This document shows positions 15,972 to 25,161 of a DNA stretch of 64,000 nt, one piece after another. Below the pieces are notes generated by a model. The model searched no databases and was not told where the DNA came from. It saw only the letters and a list, made by a program, of their open reading frames with translations. The position numbers and the translations under genes are program-made. This DNA comes from Sinomicrobium soli (GTDB lineage: Bacteria; Bacteroidota; Bacteroidia; Flavobacteriales; Flavobacteriaceae): the NCBI RefSeq assembly GCF_003285545.1, contig NZ_QLNV01000002.1, forward strand, positions 372,001 to 436,000, given 5' to 3'. Numbering within the stretch: position 1 is the stretch's first letter; each line of letters begins with the position of its first letter.

Positions 15972-17096
15972 TTATTTGTTGACCGCGGTCTCCAGGTTTT
16001 CGATAACCCCGGACAAGCGGGCTGTGATCTCTTCTATACTGCCTATGCCGTTTACACTGTAAAACTTGCCCTGCTCCTTGTAATAACCGATCAGCGGGGC
16101 CGTTTTTTCATTGTATTCCTCAAAACGGTACCTGATCTTGCTTTCGTCCTGGTCATCACTTCTTCCGCTTACCTTACCGCGTTCCAGCAACCTGCCGATA
16201 AGTACCTCATCATCAGCCTCCAGGGCTATGGTAGCACTGATGCCCATTCCCTTGCTCTCCAGTAAACGATCCAGCGCCTCAGCCTGGGCCGTGGTTCTCG
16301 GAAAACCGTCGAAGATAAAACCTTCGGCCTCCATATTGTGCTCTACCTCGGCCTGCAGCATATTGATGGTGACCTCATCCGGCACGAGTTCTCCGCGATC
16401 TATATACTGTTTGGCCAGTGTTCCGAGTTCGGTTTTATTCTTTATGTTATACCTGAACACATCACCCGTGGAAATATGCACCAGATGGTACTTTTCCTTT
16501 AAGAATGCCGCCTGTGTTCCCTTGCCCGCTCCGGGCTTTCCAAAGAGCACTAAATTAATCATGTTTTTTTCTTTTAATTGGTATATTTCAGGGAGGTTTC
16601 TTCCCAATCCGTCATAATCGAGGCCATACCCCACTATAAAACGTACGGGAAGCTCCATGCCTACATAATCGATGGGAAGGGACTGTTTATAAGCTTCCGG
16701 TTTATAAAAAAGCGTAGCCACCCTGAGGTTTTTTACGTTCATCCCGGAAAAAATGCGGTGAATTTCCACCAGGGTATTCCCGCTATCGACGATGTCCTCC
16801 AGCACGACCACGGTGCGCCCCTCCACATTTTCCTCCAGGCCTACAAGGTGTCTGACCTGTCCCGAAGAAGAAGTTCCGTGATATGAAGCCAGTTTTACAA
16901 AGGATATTTTACAGTCTTCCGGGTACTTTTTCATAAAATCGGAAGCAAACATAAAAGCGCCGTTGAGCACCGCCACAAAAACCGGCTCTTCTCCCGGAAA
17001 ATCACTGCTGACCTGCTGTGCCAAACGCGCTACCGACCGGTCGATATCGGCCGCAGAAATGAATGGTTCAAAATATTTATCATGAAGTCTTACCAC
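15972..17096 (-). CDS. adk: Hypoxanthine phosphoribosyltransferase fused to adenylate kinase
   Basis: One frame encodes 374 residues. Residues 1-178 are a purine phosphoribosyltransferase that salvages hypoxanthine/guanine with PRPP: VAVLNGAFMFASD, VVVLEDIVDSGNTL (PRPP loop), GYGLDYDGLGRNLPEIY. Residues 179-374 are a complete adenylate kinase of the short type: P-loop GKPGAGKGTQ, STGDVFR, DGFPRT and GRSDDQ. The join runs through KEKN-Met179 across a run of seven A (minus strand; 16570-16564). One base fewer there would place a TGA overlapping the adk ATG, giving two coupled genes. Start is GTG. Both activities serve purine nucleotide balance; whether the fusion is genuine needs confirmation. 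Confidence 0.9.
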   Translation of the reverse strand: MVRLHDKYFEPFISAADIDRSVARLAQQVSSDFPGEEPVFVAVLNGAFMFASDFMKKYPEDCKISFVKLASYHGTSSSGQVRHLVGLEENVEGRTVVVLEDIVDSGNTLVEIHRIFSGMNVKNLRVATLFYKPEAYKQSLPIDYVGMELPVRFIVGYGLDYDGLGRNLPEIYQLKEKNMINLVLFGKPGAGKGTQAAFLKEKYHLVHISTGDVFRYNIKNKTELGTLAKQYIDRGELVPDEVTINMLQAEVEHNMEAEGFIFDGFPRTTAQAEALDRLLESKGMGISATIALEADDEVLIGRLLERGKVSGRSDDQDESKIRYRFEEYNEKTAPLIGYYKEQGKFYSVNGIGSIEEITARLSGVIENLETAVNK

Positions 17097-17190
17097 AATG
17101 ATCCAAAAAAACGCCTTGTAAAACAGCTTTCAGCTTTAAAAAGACCTGTTAATTTTCTCTGTAAATAAAGCTCAAATGAGTTCAAAGGCA

Positions 17191-17220
17191 CAAATATACG
17201 ATATTACACTTTCCGATCAG
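17191..17220 (-). promoter_or_regulatory. Putative promoter of the hpt-adk gene
   Basis: On the minus strand TATATTTG (17198-17191) matches the -7 consensus; CTG stands 19 nt upstream in place of TTG. The leader would be about 90 nt. Confidence 0.45.
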
Positions 17221-17296
17221 TGGTTTACCCTCACGGATTTTAACATTGCGGAAATGCCCGTGATATTTTCTTTCATTCATACGCGCTCCCCAGGGT

Positions 17297-17725
17297 TTAT
17301 TTACTCTCCGTAGTCCATGCCACCCTTTCCATTTCCATAGGGACTTCCGCGTTCAGCATTTTGCTTACGGGGCATCTTTCTCCTATTTCCAGCAAACGCT
17401 TTACCTGCTCCCCGGAAAGCTCCTTTTCAAAAGAAACCTCCTTCCGGATACGCTGCTGCACCCCTTCCGGGGTCATCACCGGAGCAAAGGAGGCATGTAC
17501 CTTTATGGTCCCCGGCTTCCATTCCTTTCGCTGTGCATACATCCGCATGGTTATCGCCGTACAGGATGCCAGGGCCCCCAGGAGATAATCTGTGGGAGAG
17601 GCCTTCTTATCCCCTCCCCCCAGGCTTTCGGGCTCATCGACAAAAAAGACATGCTTTCCGTCGGTAACCCTTGTCATGTAATCGTCCAGCCCGTTACATG
17701 CCGTGACCCCTTTGTTTTTTGCCAT
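17297..17725 (-). CDS. OsmC family protein
   Basis: The 142-residue protein belongs to the OsmC/Ohr superfamily of thiol peroxidases. The two redox cysteines are present: Cys55 in GALASCTAITMRMYA and Cys118 in ERCPVSKML. Members reduce organic hydroperoxides; this branch (SPTDYLLGALASC) is the general OsmC/YhfA type rather than Ohr. It is monocistronic, with a TATCTTTC near-consensus -7 element on its strand at 17757-17750. The 280-nt gap to the next gene holds nothing else recognisable. Confidence 0.92.
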   Translation of the reverse strand: MAKNKGVTACNGLDDYMTRVTDGKHVFFVDEPESLGGGDKKASPTDYLLGALASCTAITMRMYAQRKEWKPGTIKVHASFAPVMTPEGVQQRIRKEVSFEKELSGEQVKRLLEIGERCPVSKMLNAEVPMEMERVAWTTESK

Positions 17726-18005
17726 CTTACTACAGGTTTTAAACTCCCGGAAAGATACGAATTCCGGACGGAGTTACCTCTTTCAGCCTTTATTTACCCG
17801 TACATTTCCTTCTGTCGCTGCAACGGATGCCCGACAACACCAGCGATATCCCTGCACTGACTTATTTACCCGGGCCTTCAATTGTTAAATTCTGTTAAAC
17901 CCGTCATTTCCCTGTAACATCATCCATCTCCGCCCGTCCATTTAACACATACCATCAAACAAGAGAATTTCCATCATTCATCAATCAAAAAAGCAGTAAA
18001 AAACA

Positions 18006-20387
18006 ATGAAAAACGTATTGAAATTCGCCGTATTTCTGATTTCCCTTAGCCTCACTGCGCAATCCCGGAATCCCGGAACAGTGAGCGGAAAGGTTATTGA
18101 CGGGCAGTTCGAAGAACCGGTGCCTTATGCATCCGTAGTGGCCCGGTCGGGCAAAGACGGAAAGATCATTACCGGGGGAACCACCTCCGAAGACGGATCT
18201 TTCGAGATCAAGGGGCTTCCGGAAGGAGAGATCGATATTGAAATCCAATACATAGGATACAAGACCCACAGGCAGGCCATAACCATTTCGCCGGCCGCTC
18301 CCGGGCATCGTATGGACACTGTTGTACTGGAAGAAAACATCGCCGAACTGGAAGGGGTGGACGTAGTCGCGGAACGCTCCACCATAGAGCAGAAAACAGA
18401 CCGCAAGATAATCAATGTCGGCAAGGACCTCACGACCACCGGGGCCACGGCTTCCGAAATCATGAACAACATCCCGTCGGTAAATGTAGACCAGGACGGA
18501 AACCTGGCACTGCGGGGTAACCAGAATGTCAGGGTCATGGTAGACGGAAAACTTTCCAATGTGCCCGTAGCGCAGTTGCTGAAACAGATCCCCTCCACAT
18601 CTATCAAAAAAATAGAGCTTATCACCAATCCCTCAGCCAAATACAATCCCGAAGGAATGAGCGGGATCATCAACATCGTACTGCATAAAAATGCCAATAT
18701 AGGGCTAAACGGAAACATTAACCTGGGACTTACCAAGGCCGAAAATGCCAAATTCAACTCATCGGTGGACCTGAATTACAGGCACGGAAAGATCAACGTA
18801 TACGGAAGTTACGGCAATAATATAGGAAAGTACAGCAATAACGGCCGGCTTTCGCGGAGCGGGGAAAACATGGAGCAGCAGCTATCCTTCGACAGCAACC
18901 ACAAATCTCACCTGTACAAGGCAGGGCTGGACTTTTACCTGAACGACAGGAATACCATCTCCGTCTTTACCAACCAGAACACCTTTGACGGCAAGGAAGA
19001 CGGTGCTTCGAACATCATCTACTTCGACGATGAGGGCAGGAACTTCCGGCAATCAATATTTTCGGACGATTCGAACCACAGCCAGCAATACAATTTCGAC
19101 TATAAGCTGGACTTTGCCAGGGAAGGGCACAATATAGAACTGGAAGTGGACCACAACCGTTTTTCGGCCGACGGCATGATGGACAACACCTTCAGCGGGC
19201 CGTCGGATGTGCCGGATTACATTGATAATACGGAGACCAAAAGACAACAGACCACCGCCAACCTGGACTATGTAAACCCCCTGTCTGAAAAATCCAACCT
19301 CGAACTGGGAGCAGAAGCGAGGCTCTTTGAAACCAACCTGGATTTCAATTCTACCGGTATGTCTTTCAGTCCCGACGGGGACCTGGTCCCCACCCCGAGT
19401 ACAAAGTTCGATTACAACATGGATATTTACTCGGCCTATGCCACTTTCGGGCAGAATTTCGGGAAGTGGTCATACCAGGTAGGGGCCCGGATCGAAAACG
19501 TGGAAGTCAGGGCAGATACCAATACGGTAAGGGCCTTTACGGATAGATATACCCAGGTGTACCCCTCCGCCTTTGTCACCTATTCCCCTTCGGAAAAGAA
19601 CCAGTACCAGGTGAGTTTCAGCCGCAGGGTAGACCGGCCGGGCATAGGGCAGGTAAACCCCATACGCAAGTGGAGCACCCCCCTCATATCGCAGTTCGGG
19701 AACGAAAGCCTTTCGCCCCAGTTTACCAACTCCATAGAAGCGAACTACACCCGGAGAATAAAAGAAGGAAGTATTACGGCCGGTGTGTTTTACCGCCGTA
19801 TCGAAGATGAGATCAACCAGACCATATACGCCGATCCTTTAGACAGGAACAGGCTTATCCTGACGTATGACAACTTCGAGAACAATGCTTCCTACGGGGT
19901 CGAACTATCCGGGAATTACAAACCCCTGAAATGGTGGAATTTCAATACCAGTTTCGACTTGTTCACCCAAACGCAAAAAGGTTACCTGGACATGGAATAC
20001 GCCGAAATCGAAAACACTTCCTACAACTTCCGGCTGAACAATAATTTTACGGTGACCAAAGCGCTCACCCTGTCCCTTTTCGGGTTCTATCGCGGGCGGA
20101 ACAAGTCTTTGCAGTTCGACGCCAAACCGATGTACTTCGTCAATACCGGTGCCCGGTATGCCTTTGCCGACGGAAAAGGAAGCATCAGCCTGAACATTAA
20201 CGATATATTCAACACCATGCGGTTCGGGTTCGACAGCGACCGCCCGATAAGACAGTCCGGCCGGTTTACCTGGGAAAGCAATTCGGTTTACCTGGGGCTC
20301 TCCTATCGTTTCGGAAGCGGAAAGAACAGGCAGGTACAGCGAAAGAACAGGGACGACAATACCAAGGAAGGCGGCGGAATCATGTAA
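18006..20387 (+). CDS. Outer-membrane beta-barrel family protein (TonB-receptor-like)
   Basis: The 793-residue protein has a signal peptide (cleavage after TAQ, about residue 19), a carboxypeptidase-regulatory-like domain at about 25-110 (SGKVIDGQFEEPVPYASV), a plug-like region at about 135-235 (ASEIMNNIPSVNVDQDGNLALRG, then IKKIELITNPSAKYNPEGMSGIINI) and a 14-plus-strand barrel typical of the OMP_b-brl_3 group. The C-terminus is unusual for a barrel, with a charged tail GSGKNRQVQRKNRDDN. Substrate unknown. It stands alone, with a strong terminator downstream and no partner SusD. Confidence 0.88.
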   Translation: MKNVLKFAVFLISLSLTAQSRNPGTVSGKVIDGQFEEPVPYASVVARSGKDGKIITGGTTSEDGSFEIKGLPEGEIDIEIQYIGYKTHRQAITISPAAPGHRMDTVVLEENIAELEGVDVVAERSTIEQKTDRKIINVGKDLTTTGATASEIMNNIPSVNVDQDGNLALRGNQNVRVMVDGKLSNVPVAQLLKQIPSTSIKKIELITNPSAKYNPEGMSGIINIVLHKNANIGLNGNINLGLTKAENAKFNSSVDLNYRHGKINVYGSYGNNIGKYSNNGRLSRSGENMEQQLSFDSNHKSHLYKAGLDFYLNDRNTISVFTNQNTFDGKEDGASNIIYFDDEGRNFRQSIFSDDSNHSQQYNFDYKLDFAREGHNIELEVDHNRFSADGMMDNTFSGPSDVPDYIDNTETKRQQTTANLDYVNPLSEKSNLELGAEARLFETNLDFNSTGMSFSPDGDLVPTPSTKFDYNMDIYSAYATFGQNFGKWSYQVGARIENVEVRADTNTVRAFTDRYTQVYPSAFVTYSPSEKNQYQVSFSRRVDRPGIGQVNPIRKWSTPLISQFGNESLSPQFTNSIEANYTRRIKEGSITAGVFYRRIEDEINQTIYADPLDRNRLILTYDNFENNASYGVELSGNYKPLKWWNFNTSFDLFTQTQKGYLDMEYAEIENTSYNFRLNNNFTVTKALTLSLFGFYRGRNKSLQFDAKPMYFVNTGARYAFADGKGSISLNINDIFNTMRFGFDSDRPIRQSGRFTWESNSVYLGLSYRFGSGKNRQVQRKNRDDNTKEGGGIM

Positions 20388-20418
20388 TTATAGTTAGTTA
20401 ATAGGGTTTTTTACTTAA

Positions 20419-20452
20419 GGGCGCAACACCTTGCCATGTTGCGCCCTTTTTT
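20419..20452 (+). terminator. Rho-independent terminator after the barrel gene
   Basis: GGGCGCAAC (20419-20427) pairs perfectly with GTTGCGCCC (20438-20446), followed by six T. Confidence 0.9.
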
Positions 20453-20574
20453 ATGTAAACAAGTCTTTTCCTGTAAAATATCCGGGGCAGCTTACCGTTA
20501 ATCACATGTCGCAAAGAAGCCGAACAAAATTTTAAAATTACCGCTATTCGTAGTACTTTCGTAAAAAATTCCGC

Positions 20575-21810
20575 ATGCAAAAGATTATAGACCGCTTTAT
20601 CAGCTATGTGACCATAGACACCCAGTCCGACCCCAAATCGACATCCACTCCCAGCACAGCCAAACAGTGGATACTGGCCAACAGGCTGGTGGAGGAACTC
20701 AGGGACATAGGCATGCAGGATGTTTCGGTAGATGAGAATGGCTACGTGATGGCCACCCTCCCTTCCAATACGGATCACGAGGTTCCCGTAATCGGTTTTA
20801 TCGCTCACATGGACACTTCTCCCGATTTTAACGGGACCAATGTAAGGCCGCGGGTCATAGAAAAATACGACGGAAAGGATATCGTACTGAATGAAGAAGA
20901 GAACATCGTACTCTCTCCCCGTTATTTCGAGGACCTCGTACAATACAAGGGCCAAACGCTTATCGTAACCGACGGCACCTCCCTGCTCGGGGCCGATGAC
21001 AAGGCCGGTATTGCAGAAATCGTGACCGCCATGGAATACCTGATCGGTCACCCGGAGATCAAACACGGAAAGATCCGGGTAGGTTTTACACCGGACGAGG
21101 AGATCGGGCGCGGAGCAGGCAAATTCAATGTGGAAAAATTCGGGGCCGAATGGGCCTATACCATGGATGGCAGCCAGATCGGCGAACTGGAATACGAGAA
21201 TTTCAACGCTGCCGGGGTCACCATAAGAATAAAGGGAAAAAGCGTACACCCGGGTTATGCCAAAGGAAAAATGGTAAACTCCATGCTTATTGCCAACAAG
21301 TTTGCCAATATGCTGCCCCCAAAGGAAATACCGCAACGCACGGAAGGTACGGAAGGTTTTTTTCACTTCCACAGCATAAAAGGCGATGTGGAAAATACCG
21401 TACTCGAAGGTATCGTACGGGACCACGATTTTGACAAGTTCGAGGCCCGCAAGGAGCTCCTTCAGAAAATAGCCAACGAACTGAATTTCCGGTACGGAAA
21501 TGTCATCACCCTGGAGATGGAGGACCAGTACTACAACATGCGTGAAAAGATAGAACCCGTTTTCCATATCGTGGAAATAGCGGAACAGGCCATGAAGGCC
21601 GCCGGGGTACCCCCCATCATCAAGCCCATACGCGGAGGCACCGACGGTTCGCAACTCTCGTATATGGGCCTGCCCTGCCCCAACATATTTGCGGGCGGGC
21701 ACAATTTTCACGGCAAATACGAATACGTGCCCGTACAAAGCATGCAGAAGGCCACGGAGGTCATTGTACAGATCGCCAGGCTCACGGCGGAGCAGCAGGC
21801 GGGGTTGTAG
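20575..21810 (+). CDS. pepT: Peptidase T (aminotripeptidase)
   Basis: The 411-residue protein is an M20-family di-zinc aminopeptidase that removes the N-terminal residue of tripeptides. Metal ligands are visible: His78 and Asp80 in AHMDTSPDF, the bridging Asp in GADDKAG, the catalytic Glu pair in TPDEEIGRG, Asp in YTMDGS, and the distal His in [14 protein letters not shown]. It has no signal peptide, so it is cytoplasmic. A TACTTTCG near-match to the -7 element lies at 20554-20561. It is flanked by terminators on both sides. Confidence 0.96.
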   Translation: MQKIIDRFISYVTIDTQSDPKSTSTPSTAKQWILANRLVEELRDIGMQDVSVDENGYVMATLPSNTDHEVPVIGFIAHMDTSPDFNGTNVRPRVIEKYDGKDIVLNEEENIVLSPRYFEDLVQYKGQTLIVTDGTSLLGADDKAGIAEIVTAMEYLIGHPEIKHGKIRVGFTPDEEIGRGAGKFNVEKFGAEWAYTMDGSQIGELEYENFNAAGVTIRIKGKSVHPGYAKGKMVNSMLIANKFANMLPPKEIPQRTEGTEGFFHFHSIKGDVENTVLEGIVRDHDFDKFEARKELLQKIANELNFRYGNVITLEMEDQYYNMREKIEPVFHIVEIAEQAMKAAGVPPIIKPIRGGTDGSQLSYMGLPCPNIFAGGHNFHGKYEYVPVQSMQKATEVIVQIARLTAEQQAGL

Positions 21811-21892
21811 TTCTTAGTTGTAGGTTGCTGTATTTTATGGTTTAAAGTCATCCTTCGACTGCGCTCAGAATCCCGAGCCCGGGATGACCGGA
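21811..21892. repeat. Dispersed intergenic repeat of the 'ccttcgactgcgctcag' type
   Basis: The stretch after pepT contains ttcttagttgtag, then catccttcgactgcgctcag and cccgagcccgggatgacc with a GC-rich palindrome CCCGAGCCCGGG. Similar text (cccgatgctcgggacag, ggaatgac) occurs at 63390-63422. Such units are commonly scattered between genes in flavobacteria. Confidence 0.5.
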
Positions 21893-21960
21893 CCCGGTTG
21901 TTTTCTTACCTGCAAACATAGGATCACAACTCCAGCCTGAGAAAAGAAAGACCAAAAACC

Positions 21961-21987
21961 AAAAAAACCGCCCGAAGGCGGTTTTTT
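21961..21987. terminator. Bidirectional terminator between pepT and yajC
   Basis: CCGCC-CGAA-GGCGG (21967-21980) is flanked by an A-run before and a T-run after, so it can end both the pepT and the convergent yajC transcripts. Confidence 0.85.
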
Positions 21988-22006
21988 TCATTTCATTACA
22001 ATGCTG

Positions 22007-22303
22007 CTATTTATTGGATACCGGGGCCGGGGTATTGAGTTTCCGGCTCATTTCCATGGAAATGGCAGAACGTTCAAACTTTATTTTCCCTGCAAGGGTT
22101 TCGATAACACAGGACTGATCTGCGTCGTTCAGTTCCACGATCTTTCCGTGCATACCACTCTTGGTGACTACCTTATCCCCTTTCTTGAGTTCTGCCGCAA
22201 ACTTCTTTTCCTGTTTCTGTCGTTTTATCTGCGGGCGGATCATAAAGAAATAGATCACCACAAACATCAATAAAAAGGGGGCCAGTTGACTGATTGATTC
22301 CAT
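22007..22303 (-). CDS. yajC: Preprotein translocase subunit YajC
   Basis: The 98-residue protein has one transmembrane helix at about 7-24 followed by the hallmark FMIRPQIKRQKQEKKF and a small beta domain (LKKGDKVVTKSGMHGKIVEL). YajC associates with SecDF at the inner membrane. The DUF1573 gene is 27 nt upstream on the same strand and nusB upstream of that; all three are probably one transcript. Confidence 0.95.
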   Translation of the reverse strand: MESISQLAPFLLMFVVIYFFMIRPQIKRQKQEKKFAAELKKGDKVVTKSGMHGKIVELNDADQSCVIETLAGKIKFERSAISMEMSRKLNTPAPVSNK

Positions 22304-22330
22304 AAGCTGATTTAGATATTTTTGCTGTTT

Positions 22331-22777
22331 TTACTTACCGGGCTCCTCTACAAAAGCCTTTATTTTTACCTGCTCGTTCCCTTTTTCGGTATTGGTAACT
22401 ATGGTGACGGTCTTGGAGACCGACGCCTGCCCCGAACCGTTGTATTTCACCAGCAACTCTCCTGTTTCTCCGGGAGCAATAGGCTTGTTTTTGGGATACT
22501 CGGGAACAGTACACCCGCAACTGCTGCTAGCATCCGTAATCACCAGGGGGGCGTCTCCGGTATTGGTAAACTTAAATATGGTCTCTACCGGGGTACCTCT
22601 CTGAATGGTCCCGAAATCGTGTTCCCTTTTGTCAAACTCAATGGCAGGCAGCTTTTTGGAAGCCTCATCCCTGGCTGCGGCCTGTTCTACATTTTCAGAC
22701 TTCACTTTGCTGGCGGCATTGTCTTTACAGGCTGTAAATGCAGCTACCGCAAATGCGATCAATAAAACTTTTTTCAT
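22331..22777 (-). CDS. DUF1573 domain-containing lipoprotein
   Basis: The 148-residue protein carries a lipobox ending at Cys17 (AAFTAC) followed by KDN. The DUF1573 domain begins at about 50: FDKREHDFGTIQRGTPVETIFKFTNTGDAPLVI, then SSSCGCTVPEYPK and PIAPGETGELLVKYN. This is an Ig-like (ASPM-like) fold with a conserved CGC. Its role is unknown; the gene is commonly next to nusB and yajC in this group. Confidence 0.88.
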   Translation of the reverse strand: MKKVLLIAFAVAAFTACKDNAASKVKSENVEQAAARDEASKKLPAIEFDKREHDFGTIQRGTPVETIFKFTNTGDAPLVITDASSSCGCTVPEYPKNKPIAPGETGELLVKYNGSGQASVSKTVTIVTNTEKGNEQVKIKAFVEEPGK

Positions 22778-22838
22778 GATGATTATATATTTCTGATGAA
22801 CAAGTGTTTTTTCACTAAAGGCATAAAAGTAAGGATAA

Positions 22839-23783
22839 TTACATTAATCCGCGGCCCGCTTTGTTCAGTTTATTACCGGACTGGAAATCCTTTACCATTT
22901 TATCCAGTATGCCATTGATAAAAATACTGCTTTTGGGCGTGGAATACTCCTTGGCAATTTCCAGGTATTCGTTCATGGTTACCTTTACGGGAATCGAGGG
23001 AAATTTCAGAAATTCACATATGGCCATCTTCAGCAATACCTCATCGACCTCGGCAATACGGTCGGTATCCCAGTTGGGGGTTTTTCCCGCAATCTCCTTC
23101 ACCAGCATCTCATCGTTCAGCAGTGTCTTCCTGAAAAGTTCCCTGGCAAACAACCTGTCGTCCTCATCCTTAAAAAGCCTGGGAAGAAAATAGCCTTCCC
23201 TGTCGGCAGGCTTCACCTTTCTCAACTGTTTCAGAATAAAGGTATTCACCAGAGGCAGATCGTCTACCCAGGTCAGATTGTAATCTTCTATATACTCGTA
23301 CAGTTTTTCATTAGGTGCAATAACATCCCTGAAAAGCTCCTGCAGAAATTCCTTGTCTTCCTTAAACGAAGACTGCCGTGTGGCCATATAAGACTGGTAA
23401 AGACCGCTTTCCTGCATCTCCCGTAACAATACCTTTACGTATTCCTCATCCAGGTACCAGTTGTTGAGCTTCCTGTTTTCAAGTTCGTCGGAAAGGCTGA
23501 TATTATTCACCAGCATGGAAATCACCCGGTTGTCTACGAATTTCCTGTTCGGGTTTTTCTCTTCCTCGGTGGCAAGATACTTCTTTTCGGAAGCAGAGAG
23601 CCTTTCCCCGGCCATTTTACTCATCGCCCTCAACAGGTTGAGCAGGACCAGGTAGAGGTCGTACATATTCTCCATACTCGTAGAAAGAAATTTTTCCTCC
23701 TTATCCAGATCAGCCCTTTGGGACTGTGTAAGTGCGTAGATGGATTGCATTACCTTAACGCGAATATGTCTTCTTGTTAGCAT
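22839..23783 (-). CDS. nusB: Transcription antitermination factor NusB
   Basis: The 314-residue protein contains the NusB RNA-binding fold at the C-terminus (TDRIAEVDEVLLKMAICEFLKFPSIPVKVTMNEYLEIAKEY, FINGILDKM) and the N-terminal RRHIRVKVMQSIYAL helix. It is about twice the length of the E. coli protein; the extra helical middle section (about 45-190) is normal for the Bacteroidota form. NusB with NusE binds boxA in rRNA leaders to prevent premature termination. It heads the nusB, DUF1573, yajC run. Confidence 0.94.
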   Translation of the reverse strand: MLTRRHIRVKVMQSIYALTQSQRADLDKEEKFLSTSMENMYDLYLVLLNLLRAMSKMAGERLSASEKKYLATEEEKNPNRKFVDNRVISMLVNNISLSDELENRKLNNWYLDEEYVKVLLREMQESGLYQSYMATRQSSFKEDKEFLQELFRDVIAPNEKLYEYIEDYNLTWVDDLPLVNTFILKQLRKVKPADREGYFLPRLFKDEDDRLFARELFRKTLLNDEMLVKEIAGKTPNWDTDRIAEVDEVLLKMAICEFLKFPSIPVKVTMNEYLEIAKEYSTPKSSIFINGILDKMVKDFQSGNKLNKAGRGLM

Positions 23784-23801
23784 ATTAAAGAACCTGCCTT
23801 T

Positions 23802-23834
23802 AAAAAATCAAGGCGAAAGAACTATTCTTTCGCC
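23802..23834 (-). terminator. Hairpin between the dehydrogenase gene and nusB
   Basis: GGCGAAAGAA (23812-23821) and TTCTTTCGCC (23825-23834) form a perfect 10-bp stem with a 3-nt loop. On the minus strand it is followed by TTGATTTTTT, so it should end the amino-acid dehydrogenase transcript. It also lies at the very 5' end of the predicted nusB mRNA. Confidence 0.75.
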
Positions 23835-23837
23835 CTG

Positions 23838-23869
23838 CAAAAATAAGTGTTTCCTGCCGCAAATTCCAA
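23838..23869 (-). promoter_or_regulatory. Putative nusB promoter
   Basis: TATTTTTG (minus strand, 23845-23838) with TTG 21 nt upstream (23869-23867). The predicted start of transcription falls inside the preceding hairpin. Confidence 0.45.
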
Positions 23870-23917
23870 GTTTTTTATGTTACCTTATCGGAATTCCGGT
23901 TTCAGGCGCCGCGTTGT

Positions 23918-25021
23918 CTATGCCGTTTTCTCCTTTCTCCGGGCCTCAATACGTTCCCGGGCTACCCTCAGGGCAGACTGGTGTGAAGTACATTCATGAG
24001 CGTCGGCATCTGCCAGGATTTCCCTAGTAGTATGGTATATGTTTTCGGTTTTACGCATGATCTCGTCCCTGCCATAACCTTCCAGTTCGGCATACACATT
24101 AATAATACCTCCGGCATTGATAAGAAAGTCAGGGGCATATACGATACCCTTTTCCCTCAGCATAAGCCCGTGCCTGTTTTCATCCGCCAGCTGGTTATTG
24201 GCCGCTCCGGCCACTACCCCGGCCCTGAGCCGGCCTATGGTATCGTCGTTGATGGTGGCTCCCAGTGCACAGGGGGCATATACATCCACTTCGGCACCGT
24301 ACAGATCGTCGCCTGCATAGATCACAGCACCGTATTTGTCGCTCACCGCTTCCAGGCGGTCTTCATTAATGTCGGTAATATACACTTTGGCCCCTTCCTC
24401 GGCCAGGTAGGAAACCAGGGCCTCGCCCACATGTCCGATACCCTGTACCAGTACGGTCCTTCCTTCCATTCTGTCACTTCCGAATTTATGGGCCACCGCG
24501 GCCTTCATTCCCATAAAGACCCCGTAAGCCGTGACCGGTGAAGGATTACCCGCACCGCCCCTCGACTCGGAAACCCCCGTAACATAGGGAGTAACATCGC
24601 GTACGAGATCCATGTCGGAGGTTTCCATCCCCACATCTTCCGCGGTAATGTATTTCCCTCCGAGGCTGTGTACATACTCGGCAAACTTACGCATCAATTC
24701 AGGGGTCTTCTGTGTTTTGGCATCCCCGATAATCACGGCCTTTCCTCCTCCGAGATTGAGCCCGGTAACCGCCGATTTATAGGTCATCCCCCTGGAAAGG
24801 CGCAAAACATCGTTCAGGGCTTCCCATTCCGTAGCGTAATTCCACATCCGCGTTCCGCCCAAAGCAGGTCCGAGCACCGTATTATGTATGCCTATAATTG
24901 CTTTTAATCCTGTATCTTTGTCGTAACAAAAAACAATCTGTTCGTGATCGTCAAATGAAAGTTGCCCGAATACCGGGGCCACTTTTCTCAATTCACCGGG
25001 TTGTAATAGTTCTGTTGTCAT
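23918..25021 (-). CDS. Leucine-type amino-acid dehydrogenase (Glu/Leu/Phe/Val dehydrogenase family)
   Basis: The 367-residue protein is an NAD-dependent oxidative deaminase, of the leucine/branched-chain length class (about 360) rather than glutamate dehydrogenase (about 450). It has HNTVLGPALGGTRMW, the catalytic-lysine block NLGGGKAVIIGD, TAEDVGM, then the NAD fold VQGIGHVGEALVSYLAEEGAKVYITD, and GAANNQLADE. It links branched-chain amino-acid and keto-acid pools. A TAATTTTG -7 element on its strand (25082-25075) is the likely promoter, and a hairpin follows. Confidence 0.93.
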   Translation of the reverse strand: MTTELLQPGELRKVAPVFGQLSFDDHEQIVFCYDKDTGLKAIIGIHNTVLGPALGGTRMWNYATEWEALNDVLRLSRGMTYKSAVTGLNLGGGKAVIIGDAKTQKTPELMRKFAEYVHSLGGKYITAEDVGMETSDMDLVRDVTPYVTGVSESRGGAGNPSPVTAYGVFMGMKAAVAHKFGSDRMEGRTVLVQGIGHVGEALVSYLAEEGAKVYITDINEDRLEAVSDKYGAVIYAGDDLYGAEVDVYAPCALGATINDDTIGRLRAGVVAGAANNQLADENRHGLMLREKGIVYAPDFLINAGGIINVYAELEGYGRDEIMRKTENIYHTTREILADADAHECTSHQSALRVARERIEARRKEKTA

Positions 25022-25161
25022 TTTAGTGATGTGTTATGTAGCGTTCATTTTGATAATTCGTTAAAAAACACAAGCAAAATTACATAAAAATTGAACATAA
25101 TTTAAAAACATACCGCTTAAAATAACGATTTATCAAAACACCTGTTGTTTTCCGGATTTTT

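Noticed and set aside
20398-21738. 446-codon minus-strand frame
   Set aside because: It is the antisense of pepT, whose catalytic motifs are clear on the plus strand.
22839-23783. NusB fused to an extra domain
   Set aside because: The length of about 310 residues is the normal form in Bacteroidota.
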